DNA of 64,000 nucleotides. Origin: Stenotrophomonas sp. VV52. Lineage in GTDB: Bacteria > Pseudomonadota > Gammaproteobacteria > Xanthomonadales > Xanthomonadaceae. Shown here piece by piece: positions 1-7,918 of this stretch. A model generated the notes under the pieces. That model was not told the DNA's origin, did not search any database, and was given only the letters and a program-made list of their open reading frames with translations. The stretch spans positions 124,001 to 188,000 of the forward strand of contig NZ_PKQQ01000006.1 in assembly GCF_002893095.1 (NCBI RefSeq), read 5' to 3'. Position numbers and translations under genes: made by a program. Each line of letters begins with the position of its first letter. The stretch's first letter is position 1.

Positions 1-114
1 GGCACTCACCGTATCGGAGGCTTCGTCGTCGCAGGGCAGCATGGCGATCAGCTGCGCCGGCGGGGTCAACGGTTCGAGTTTTCGGATGCGCAGGTCGTCG
101 GTGTGCGGGGGCAT
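1..114 (-). CDS. aroG: 3-deoxy-7-phosphoheptulonate synthase (DAHP synthase), N-terminal fragment
   Basis: Only the first 38 codons lie in the window; the gene runs off the left edge. The visible residues, DDLRIRKLEPLTPPAQL followed by acidic and small residues, match the start of the AroG/AroF/AroH type I DAHP synthases (E. coli AroG has DDLRIKEIKELLPPVAL at the same place). The family condenses phosphoenolpyruvate and erythrose-4-phosphate in the first step of the shikimate pathway in the cytoplasm. The ATG at 114 has an AGGAGA ribosome site a few bases upstream. A terminator-like hairpin and a second structure lie in the leader, so premature termination may regulate the gene. Which feedback class it belongs to cannot be told from this fragment. 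Confidence 0.8.
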   Translation of the reverse strand, partial: MPPHTDDLRIRKLEPLTPPAQLIAMLPCDDEASDTVSA

Positions 115-157
115 GGGGGGTCTCCTGGAAGGTGGGGGTCCCCAGCGCGGCGGCAAC

Positions 158-184
158 AAAAAAGCCGCCAGGTGCGCTGGCGGC
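158..184 (-). terminator. intrinsic terminator in the aroG leader (possible attenuator)
   Basis: An 8-bp perfect GC-rich stem (GCCGCCAG / CTGGCGGC, 5-base loop) is followed on the minus strand by six T. It sits about 45 bases upstream of the aroG start codon, between the probable promoter region and the gene, where an attenuator would be. It could instead end a short upstream transcript. Confidence 0.65.
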
Positions 185-190
185 TTTCGG

Positions 191-236
191 GTATGCGTCT
201 GAAGCTTTCTTCAGGTTGAGCGCATGCCTTCCTCCG
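191..236 (-). promoter_or_regulatory. structured leader with strong Shine-Dalgarno and four-codon mini-ORF upstream of aroG
   Basis: On the minus strand GGAGGAAGGC precedes an ATG that opens a four-codon reading frame (Met-Arg-Ser-Thr-stop). The mini-ORF is embedded in a two-level hairpin: inner stem CTGAAG/CTTCAG and outer stem ATGCG/CGCAT. The terminator at 158-184 follows directly. No Phe, Tyr or Trp codons are present, so a classical aromatic leader-peptide attenuator is not supported. An RNA element sensed by some other means is possible. Confidence 0.4.
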
Positions 237-365
237 CCGGTGGCTTCGGAAAGTAATACCAAAAGTAGGAATTGGCGGGGCGTGCGTTCATTGGGGACTA
301 TAGATAACACAGCTTTTGTGCGACGCAAAATGTTTCATTCGCAACTGCGGTCGCAGCCGGCCAAC

Positions 366-391
366 AAAAAACCCCGCCTCGCGGCGGGGTT
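366..391 (-). terminator. rho-independent terminator of groES-groEL
   Basis: A 7-bp stem CCCCGCC/GGCGGGG with a TCGC loop is followed on the minus strand by six T. It lies about 40 bases past the groEL stop codon. Confidence 0.85.
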
Positions 392-432
392 CTTCGCATG
401 CATCACGACAGGATGTCGCGGGTGCGCGGACC

Positions 433-2136
<1,704 letters not shown>

Positions 2137-2140
2137 TCAA

Positions 2141-2428
2141 TCAGCCGATGACGGCGAGGATGTCGTCTTCGCGCAGGACCTTGTATTCCACGCCTTCGCT
2201 CTTGTAGCTGCTGCCGGCGTACTGGCCATAGATGACCTTGTCACCGACCTTCAGCGACGGCGCGCGGACGCTGCCGTTGTCCAGCGGCTTGCCCGGGCCC
2301 ACGGCCACGACTTCACCCTTGGTCGACTTTTCCTTGGCCGAGTCCGGGATCACGATGCCGCCGGCGGAGATTTCGTCGGCTTCGATCGGCTTGACCACAA
2401 CGCGGTCGTGAAGCGGCTTGATGCTCAT
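2141..2428 (-). CDS. groS: 10-kDa co-chaperonin GroES
   Basis: This 95-residue protein is the lid of the GroEL chamber. It shows the family start ([12 protein letters not shown]), the mobile loop rich in Gly and Ile around residues 17-33 that contacts GroEL, and the C-terminal [10 protein letters not shown] strand. It is the first gene of the operon, and groEL follows after 61 bases. The start ATG at 2428 is preceded by an AAGAGG ribosome site. A degenerate CIRCE lies about 50 bases upstream. No unusual residues were noticed. Confidence 0.98.
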   Translation of the reverse strand: MSIKPLHDRVVVKPIEADEISAGGIVIPDSAKEKSTKGEVVAVGPGKPLDNGSVRAPSLKVGDKVIYGQYAGSSYKSEGVEYKVLREDDILAVIG

Positions 2429-2474
2429 GTGGGACCTCTTAAGTTATTGATTGGTCAGACAAAGTCCGGCGATG

Positions 2475-2501
2475 TTAGCACTCACCCAAGGTGACTGCCA
2501 G
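2475..2501 (-). promoter_or_regulatory. degenerate CIRCE operator (HrcA site) upstream of groES
   Basis: Read on the minus strand the site is CTGGCAGTC-N9-GAGTGCTAA. The CIRCE consensus is TTAGCACTC-N9-GAGTGCTAA, so the groES-proximal half is perfect and the distal half matches 6 of 9. The 9-base spacer is exact. CIRCE is the HrcA repressor site known from groESL and hrcA operons. TAACAT at the end of the site could be a -10 element. Confidence 0.7.
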
Positions 2502-2512
2502 CACCGCTCGTG

Positions 2513-2532
2513 AAAAAACCCGCCAGTGCGGG
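2513..2532 (-). terminator. minus-strand terminator-like hairpin upstream of groES
   Basis: Stem CCCGC/GCGGG with loop CAGT is followed on the minus strand by TTTTTT. No minus-strand gene ends here, since the next annotated feature on that side is the plus-strand nuclease. It may insulate groES or end an unannotated short RNA. The stretch 2429-2745 otherwise holds only the CIRCE and the near-palindrome at 2671. Confidence 0.5.
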
Positions 2533-2670
2533 ACAGGGCAGAGATGGTGGCCCACCTGTGCCTTTCAAGGGGCCGGACCCGAATTTTTCGCAGATGGGGA
2601 ATCGTCAGAGAGGCTCAACCCGACAAAGTTCCGCCAATTTCTTGACGCACGTCCCATTGCGGCGTGCCGA

Positions 2671-2698
2671 ATACGACATATCGATAGATGTGTCATAT
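2671..2698 (+). promoter_or_regulatory. 28-bp near-palindrome in the nuclease promoter region
   Basis: The segment starts ATACGACATATCGATAG and is AT-rich compared with its surroundings. By eye 22 of 28 positions match its own reverse complement. It lies about 50 bases before the nuclease start codon and could be an operator for that gene. No regulator family is assigned. Confidence 0.35.
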
Positions 2699-2745
2699 GG
2701 ATTGGCTAGATTCGGCGGGCAAAACCCAATCACAAGGAGCCGTAG

Positions 2746-4530
2746 ATGAGGTTGCCCACACCGCTTTCCCTGGCGTGCCTGCTGGCGCTGGCCGCCGGCC
2801 CCGCCCGCGCCGACGTATTCATCAATGAGCTGCACTACGACGACAGCACCCCCGCCGGTGACGTCGGTGAGGCGATCGAGGTCGTCGCCACCGGCGGCGA
2901 GGACCTCGGCAGCTACACGCTGTACCTGTACAACGGCAGCGCCCCGTCCGCCGCCACGGTGTATGCCAGCAACCCGGTACCTGCCGGCACGGCCGCCGGC
3001 TGCGGCAAGGCCAGCCTCGCCACCGTCACCTACCCCACCAACGGCCTGCAGAACGGCGCCAACGACGGCATCGCGCTGGTCGATGGCAGCGGCAAGGTGG
3101 TGCAGTTCATCAGCTACGAAGGCACCGTCACCGCCGCCAGCGGGCCGGCGGCCGGGCTGACCAGCCAGAACATCCCGGTCAGCGAGACCAACAGCACCGC
3201 GCCGGGCACCTCCCTCCAACTCACCGGCAGCGGCAGCCAGTACGCCCACTTCACCTGGGCGCCCTCGGCGGCGCAGACCTTCGGTGCCTGCAACAACGGC
3301 CAGACCTTCAGCGGCAGCGGCGGCACCGGCCCGAATACCCCGCCCTCGGTCCGCACCACCACCCCCGAGCAGGGCGCCACCACCTTCCCGGCCGCCGCCG
3401 ACCTGGCCGTGACCTTCAGCGAGACCGTCACGCTCAGCAGCGGCGCGTTCGTGCTCAGCTGCGGCCAGTCCGGCAGCGTGCCGCTCACCCACGCCACCAG
3501 CGGCACCACCTTCACCCTGTCCACCAATACCGCGCTGGTCGCCGGTGAAGCCTGCCGGTTCGATATCCGGGCCGCCCGGATCAAGGATGCGCAGGGCGCC
3601 CGTCCGGCTGCGGACACCCGCATTGCCTTCAACGTCGCCGCAGGCGGCACCGACCCCGGTCCCGACCCGGACCCGGGCAGCTACTACTCGAAGGTGAACA
3701 CCTCCAGCCCGAGCCAGCTGCGCTGTTCGCTGCATGAGACGATCAAGGGCCACACCTCGTATCCGTACAGCGGCTCGGGGACCAGCACCTGGACCATCCT
3801 GGAGATCGCCGACGAGGATCCCAACAACAGCGGCCGGATCCTGGACGCGTACCGCAACCGCAGCTACGCCAAGGTCAGCGACCGCGCGGGCACCGGTAGC
3901 GGCCTGACCTACAACCGCGAACACACCTGGCCCAACTCGCTGGGCTTTGCCAGCACCACCGGCGACAAGGGCCTGCCGTATGCGCCCTACACCGATACCC
4001 ACATGCTGTACCTGACCGACGCGCAATGGAACGCGGACCGCGGCAACAAGCCGTTCGCCAAGTGCGACGTCAATTGCGGCGAGCGCGCCACCGAGAACAA
4101 CAACGGCCAGGGCGGTGGCAGCGGCGGATACCCGGGCAATTCCAACTGGGTGCGCAGCCCGGACGGCAATACCGGCACCTTCGAAGTGTGGGGCCAGCGC
4201 AAGGGCGACATGGCGCGTGCGGTGATGTACATGGCGATCCGTTATGAGGGCGGCAAGGACGCGGCGACCGGGCAGTCCGAACCGGACCTGGAGCTGACCG
4301 ACGACCGCAGCAGAATCGTCAAGACCTCGTCCTCGCCGGCGTACATGGGGCTGCTCTCGACGCTGATCGAGTGGCACCTTGCAGATCCGCCCAACGCGGC
4401 TGAAAAGGCCCGCAATGAGGTCGTCTTCAGCTTCCAGGGCAACCGCAATCCGTTCATCGACCACCCCGAGTGGGCTACGCCGGCGCTGTTCACTTCGGCC
4501 AAGCCGGCGAGCTGCCAGCTCGCTGACTGA
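2746..4530 (+). CDS. secreted nuclease: lamin-tail domain, Ig-like domain, endonuclease I domain
   Basis: The 594-residue protein starts with a signal peptide (residues 1-22, cut after ARA). A lamin-tail-like domain follows at about 22-150 (DVFINELHYDD). Next is an Ig-like domain of the SbsA type at about 200-300, a Pro/Asp linker (DPGPDPDPG), and an endonuclease I domain in the C-terminal half. The catalytic signature NREHTWP is at residues 390-396. The family cleaves DNA or RNA non-specifically outside the cell, so nutrient scavenging or eDNA turnover is the likely role. AGGAG lies 6 bases before the ATG. The gene stands alone, divergent from groES and followed by REP-like palindromes. Substrate preference is not visible. 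Confidence 0.88.
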   Translation: MRLPTPLSLACLLALAAGPARADVFINELHYDDSTPAGDVGEAIEVVATGGEDLGSYTLYLYNGSAPSAATVYASNPVPAGTAAGCGKASLATVTYPTNGLQNGANDGIALVDGSGKVVQFISYEGTVTAASGPAAGLTSQNIPVSETNSTAPGTSLQLTGSGSQYAHFTWAPSAAQTFGACNNGQTFSGSGGTGPNTPPSVRTTTPEQGATTFPAAADLAVTFSETVTLSSGAFVLSCGQSGSVPLTHATSGTTFTLSTNTALVAGEACRFDIRAARIKDAQGARPAADTRIAFNVAAGGTDPGPDPDPGSYYSKVNTSSPSQLRCSLHETIKGHTSYPYSGSGTSTWTILEIADEDPNNSGRILDAYRNRSYAKVSDRAGTGSGLTYNREHTWPNSLGFASTTGDKGLPYAPYTDTHMLYLTDAQWNADRGNKPFAKCDVNCGERATENNNGQGGGSGGYPGNSNWVRSPDGNTGTFEVWGQRKGDMARAVMYMAIRYEGGKDAATGQSEPDLELTDDRSRIVKTSSSPAYMGLLSTLIEWHLADPPNAAEKARNEVVFSFQGNRNPFIDHPEWATPALFTSAKPASCQLAD

Positions 4531-4538
4531 CGGGTTAC

Positions 4539-4630
4539 GTGGAGCCGGCCGGCGGCCGGCACTACCCGTTGTGTTGGCCGGCAGTGCCGTAATGTTGGCC
4601 GGCCCCGCCTTGGGCCGGCCGGCAGCGGGG
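4539..4630. repeat. REP/SMAG-like palindrome cluster
   Basis: Between the nuclease and cutA lies an imperfect palindrome that begins GTGGAGCCGGCC and ends GCCGGCACTAC. It is followed by further GGCCGGC-rich arms. The form (GC palindrome ending in CTAC, the complement of GTAG) resembles the GTAG repeats described for Stenotrophomonas. Confidence 0.65.
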
Positions 4631-4642
4631 GAATTCCATCCC

Positions 4643-4648
4643 TATAAT
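4643..4648 (+). promoter_or_regulatory. -10 element TATAAT of cutA (leaderless or nearly leaderless)
   Basis: A perfect TATAAT ends 8 bases before the cutA ATG at 4657. Transcription would begin within a base or two of the start codon, and there is no room for a Shine-Dalgarno. No convincing -35 is seen at 16-18 bases. Confidence 0.6.
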
Positions 4649-4656
4649 CGGCGGTC

Positions 4657-4995
4657 ATGTCGACCGCCGATTCCGTATTCATTCTTCTGACCACCTGCCC
4701 TGACGCCGCCACCGCGGCGCGGCTGGCGCACGCGTTGGTGGAAGAACGCCTGGCCGCGTGCGTGACACGGCTGGACGGGGCGCATTCGACCTACCGCTGG
4801 CACGGCGAGGTCACCGAGGACGCCGAGGTCCAGCTGCTGATCAAGACCACCGGCAGCCGCCTGGATGCGGCCATCGCCCGGGTGCAGGTGCTGCACCCGT
4901 ATGAACTCCCCGAGTGCATCGCGGTCGAAACCCGCGCTGGCCTGCCGGCCTACCTGGACTGGATTCGGGCCCAGACCCGAGAGGAAACCGATTGA
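4657..4995 (+). CDS. cutA: CutA1 divalent-cation tolerance family protein
   Basis: The 112-residue cytoplasmic protein has the usual CutA1 length and pattern: LLTTCPDAATAARLAHALVE at the N-terminus, LAACVTRLDGAHSTYRWHGEV in the middle and an HPYELPECIAV strand. CutA1 proteins are stable trimers first linked to copper tolerance in E. coli; their biochemical role is unsettled. The gene shares one base with dsbD (TGATG). CutA next to dsbD is also the E. coli arrangement, where the cut locus gave dsbD its old name. Translation probably starts without a leader because TATAAT lies just upstream. Confidence 0.93.
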   Translation: MSTADSVFILLTTCPDAATAARLAHALVEERLAACVTRLDGAHSTYRWHGEVTEDAEVQLLIKTTGSRLDAAIARVQVLHPYELPECIAVETRAGLPAYLDWIRAQTREETD

Positions 4996-7358
4996 TGACG
5001 CTGTTTGGTCGCTTTGCCGCGCTGTGCGCGCTGTTCGTGGTGTCCCTGCCGGCCCTGGCCGTCAGCGAGAAAGACCTGTTGCCGGTGGATGAGGCCTTCG
5101 GGCTGAGCGCGCAGGCGCGCGACCGCGGGCATATCGAGGTCAGCTGGAAGATCGCGCCGGGCTACTACCTGTATCGCCACCGCACCACGGTGAAGAGCGA
5201 CGCGGCCTTCGTCGCCGAGGCGCTGCAGATGCCGGCCGGCAAGAAGCACCACGACGACTTCTTCGGCGAAGTGGAAACCTACCGCGACCGTCTGGTCGCC
5301 GTGCTGCCGGGCAAGGCCACCGACGATGCCGGCATGGTGACGCTGGAAGTGCGTTACCAGGGCTGCGCCGATGCAGGCGTGTGCTACCCGCCGCAGAAGC
5401 GCAGCCTGCAGGTGAAGCTGCCCGGCGGAACCGCTCGGGGCGACACTGCGGTAACTCCGGCCTTCAACGGCGCGGCGACATCGCCGTTCAACAACCCGCT
5501 GGGCGGCGACGCCGGCGGTGGGCTGCGCCTGCCTGGAACGGCCAGCACCCAGGCGCTGCCGCTGCCTTCCGAACGCGCATTCGGCTTCGAGGCCATCGTC
5601 GGCGACGGCAACACCGTGCTGCTGCGTTTCAGCCCGGCGCCGGGTTACTACCTGTACCGCGACCGCACCTCGCTGAAGCTGGAAGGCGCCCCCGGCATCC
5701 GCGCCGACACCCCGCGCTGGCCCGCGGCGAAGTCGCACCGCGACGAACACTTCGGCGACGTGGCGGTGTACTTCGACCAGACCGAGGTCGCGCTGCCGCT
5801 GCGTCGCACCGTCGCCGACGCTGCCGAGGCGACCCTGGTGATCACCTTCCAGGGCTGCCAGACCGACGGGATCTGCTACCCGCCGATGACGCGCCGCGTG
5901 AAGCTGGCGCTGCCGGCCGGCAAGGTCAATGCCAGCGCCGATGAAGCGGTGCGCCGCAGCGACGTGATCGCGCCGCTGGTGAGCCGCGACAAGCGCCCGC
6001 AGCCGCGCGAGGCCAATGGCATTGCCACCCAGCCGATGCTGATCCGCCCGAACGAGCCGGTGGCGGACGCGGCGCAGGCCGAGGCACCCGATGCCAGCGC
6101 CGACAACGCGCAGCGCACGCCCCCGCCGACCAGCAGCGACGCCACCCCGACCACGCTGATCGCGGCGCTGCTGCTGGCGCTGGCCGGTGGCCTGATCCTC
6201 AACCTGATGCCGTGCGTGCTGCCGATCCTGTCGCTGAAGGTGCTGGGCGTGGCGCAGAGCGGCGAGAGCCGCCAGCGCGCGCGCAGCCATGCCCTCTGGT
6301 ACACCGCCGGCGTGCTGGTCGCGTTCGCTGCGATCGGCGCGCTGGTGCTTGCCCTGCGTGCGGCGGGCCAGGCCGCCGGCTGGGGCTTCCAGCTGCAGCA
6401 CCCGTGGTTCATCGCCGCGCTGGTGTACCTGATGTTCACCGTGGGCCTGAGCCTGTCGGGCGTGTTCACGCTCGGTGGCAGCCTCGGCGGCGTGGGCCAG
6501 TCGCTGGCCTCGCGCAGCGGGCCGGTCGGCGATTTCTTCACCGGCGTGCTCGCCTGCGTGGTCGCCAGTCCGTGCGTGGCGCCGTTCATGGGCGCACCGC
6601 TGGCCTACGCGTTCACCGCGCCGGCCCTGCCGGCGATGCTGGTGTTCCTGGTGCTGGGCCTGGGCTTGGCGCTGCCGTTCCTGCTGATCGGCTTCGTACC
6701 GTCGCTGGCCAGGCGCCTGCCGCGCCCCGGCGCATGGATGGAAACGCTGAAACAGGTGCTGGCCTTCCCGATGTATGGCACCGCGTTGTGGCTGCTGTGG
6801 GTGCTGGGCAAGCAGCGCGGCGTGGACGCCATGGCGCTGGTGCTGGCCGGACTGGTGGTACTGGGCCTGGCGCTGTGGTGGTTCGAGCGCAGCCGCTGGC
6901 GCAGCCAGCGGGTGGGCGCGGTGCTGGCCCTGGTACTGCTGCTGGGTGCGCTGGTGCCGGTGTGGGCGGTGACCCGCATCGACGCCCCGGGCAAGGTCGC
7001 AGCGCCCACCGCCGACAACGTGGTGGCCTATTCGCCGCAGATGCTCGACCGCCTGCGCCAGGACAATCGCGTGGTGTTCGTCAACATGACCGCCGACTGG
7101 TGCGTGACCTGCAAGGCCAACGAACGTGCGGTGCTGGGCACCCACGCGTTCGAGGAAACGCTGCGTCGGACCAACGCGGTGTACATGCGCGGCGACTACA
7201 CCAATGTCGATGAGCAGATCACCGCGTTCCTGGATGAACACAAGGCGGTCGGCGTGCCCCTGTACGTGGTGTACGGCCCGGGCGCACCGCCGACGGTACT
7301 GCCCACCGTGCTGACCCAGGCGCTGGTCGAAGAAGCGCTGCTGCGCACCGCACGATGA
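4995..7358 (+). CDS. dsbD: protein-disulfide reductase DsbD with duplicated N-terminal domain
   Basis: The 787-residue inner-membrane protein carries electrons from cytoplasmic thioredoxin to periplasmic partners. A signal peptide covers about 1-20. Two DsbD-alpha-like domains follow, each with a GYYLYR(H/D)RT strand and a Cys pair (QGCADAGVCYPP, Cys124/130, and QGCQTDGICYPP, Cys288/294). The membrane domain starts near 390 and contains the redox cysteines in LMPCVLP (407) and ASPCVAP (527). A C-terminal thioredoxin domain carries CVTC at 703-706. Most DsbD proteins have a single alpha domain, so the duplication is notable. The start at 4995 is set by GAGGAAA and the one-base overlap with cutA. 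It overlaps tlpA by four bases. Confidence 0.95.
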   Translation: MTLFGRFAALCALFVVSLPALAVSEKDLLPVDEAFGLSAQARDRGHIEVSWKIAPGYYLYRHRTTVKSDAAFVAEALQMPAGKKHHDDFFGEVETYRDRLVAVLPGKATDDAGMVTLEVRYQGCADAGVCYPPQKRSLQVKLPGGTARGDTAVTPAFNGAATSPFNNPLGGDAGGGLRLPGTASTQALPLPSERAFGFEAIVGDGNTVLLRFSPAPGYYLYRDRTSLKLEGAPGIRADTPRWPAAKSHRDEHFGDVAVYFDQTEVALPLRRTVADAAEATLVITFQGCQTDGICYPPMTRRVKLALPAGKVNASADEAVRRSDVIAPLVSRDKRPQPREANGIATQPMLIRPNEPVADAAQAEAPDASADNAQRTPPPTSSDATPTTLIAALLLALAGGLILNLMPCVLPILSLKVLGVAQSGESRQRARSHALWYTAGVLVAFAAIGALVLALRAAGQAAGWGFQLQHPWFIAALVYLMFTVGLSLSGVFTLGGSLGGVGQSLASRSGPVGDFFTGVLACVVASPCVAPFMGAPLAYAFTAPALPAMLVFLVLGLGLALPFLLIGFVPSLARRLPRPGAWMETLKQVLAFPMYGTALWLLWVLGKQRGVDAMALVLAGLVVLGLALWWFERSRWRSQRVGAVLALVLLLGALVPVWAVTRIDAPGKVAAPTADNVVAYSPQMLDRLRQDNRVVFVNMTADWCVTCKANERAVLGTHAFEETLRRTNAVYMRGDYTNVDEQITAFLDEHKAVGVPLYVVYGPGAPPTVLPTVLTQALVEEALLRTAR

Positions 7359-7918
7359 GCGCGCCGCCGCGCAGGTCGCTGCTGGTGACAGGGCTGATCG
7401 CGGCGGCAATGGGCCTGGGCACCGGCCTCTACCAGTTCGCGCGTGAACCGCAGGAACCCCGGTCTGCTGCGGCGGAACGTCCTGCCGCCGTCCCGGCCAG
7501 GCCCGGCGATCCGATGCCGGCGATCACCCTGCCCGACGTGGACGGCGCGCCGGTGGATTTCGCCCGCTTCCATGGCCGTCCGCTGCTGATCAATGTCTGG
7601 GCCAGCTGGTGCGGTCCCTGCATCGAGGAGATGCCGATGCTGGCCGCGTTCGCTGCCGCGCAGCCCGGCGACGGCGTGCAGGTGGTCGGCCTGGCCATCG
7701 ATACGCCCGACGGCGTGCGCGACTACCTGCAGCAGGTGCCGGTGAGCTACCCCATCGTGGTCGAGCAGCCCGCGCCGGATGACGCGAGCGTGCGCCTGGG
7801 CAATGCGCAGGGGCTGCTGCCGTATTCGGTGCTGGTGAACGCCGAGGGCAGGATCGTCAAACAGAAGCTCGGGCCGTTCGCCGCAGGCGAAGTGGAGACG
7901 TGGGCGAGCCTCAGGTAA
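7355..7918 (+). CDS. TlpA-family periplasmic thioredoxin-like protein
   Basis: The 187-residue protein has an N-terminal signal or anchor (residues 7-27), a linker rich in Ala and Pro, and a thioredoxin fold with the WASWCGPC active site at Cys86/Cys89. TlpA/ResA/CcmG-type proteins reduce specific disulfides in the periplasm, often for cytochrome c or cytochrome oxidase maturation. The ATGA overlap with dsbD implies translational coupling and suggests DsbD is its electron donor. The client is not known. The 3' end overlaps the convergent uvrA-like gene by 8 bases. Confidence 0.88.
   Translation: MSAPPRRSLLVTGLIAAAMGLGTGLYQFAREPQEPRSAAAERPAAVPARPGDPMPAITLPDVDGAPVDFARFHGRPLLINVWASWCGPCIEEMPMLAAFAAAQPGDGVQVVGLAIDTPDGVRDYLQQVPVSYPIVVEQPAPDDASVRLGNAQGLLPYSVLVNAEGRIVKQKLGPFAAGEVETWASLR

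Noticed and set aside
2605..4464. 619-codon minus-strand open frame over the nuclease
   Set aside because: Antisense shadow; the plus-strand frame has a signal peptide and the NREHTWP catalytic motif.
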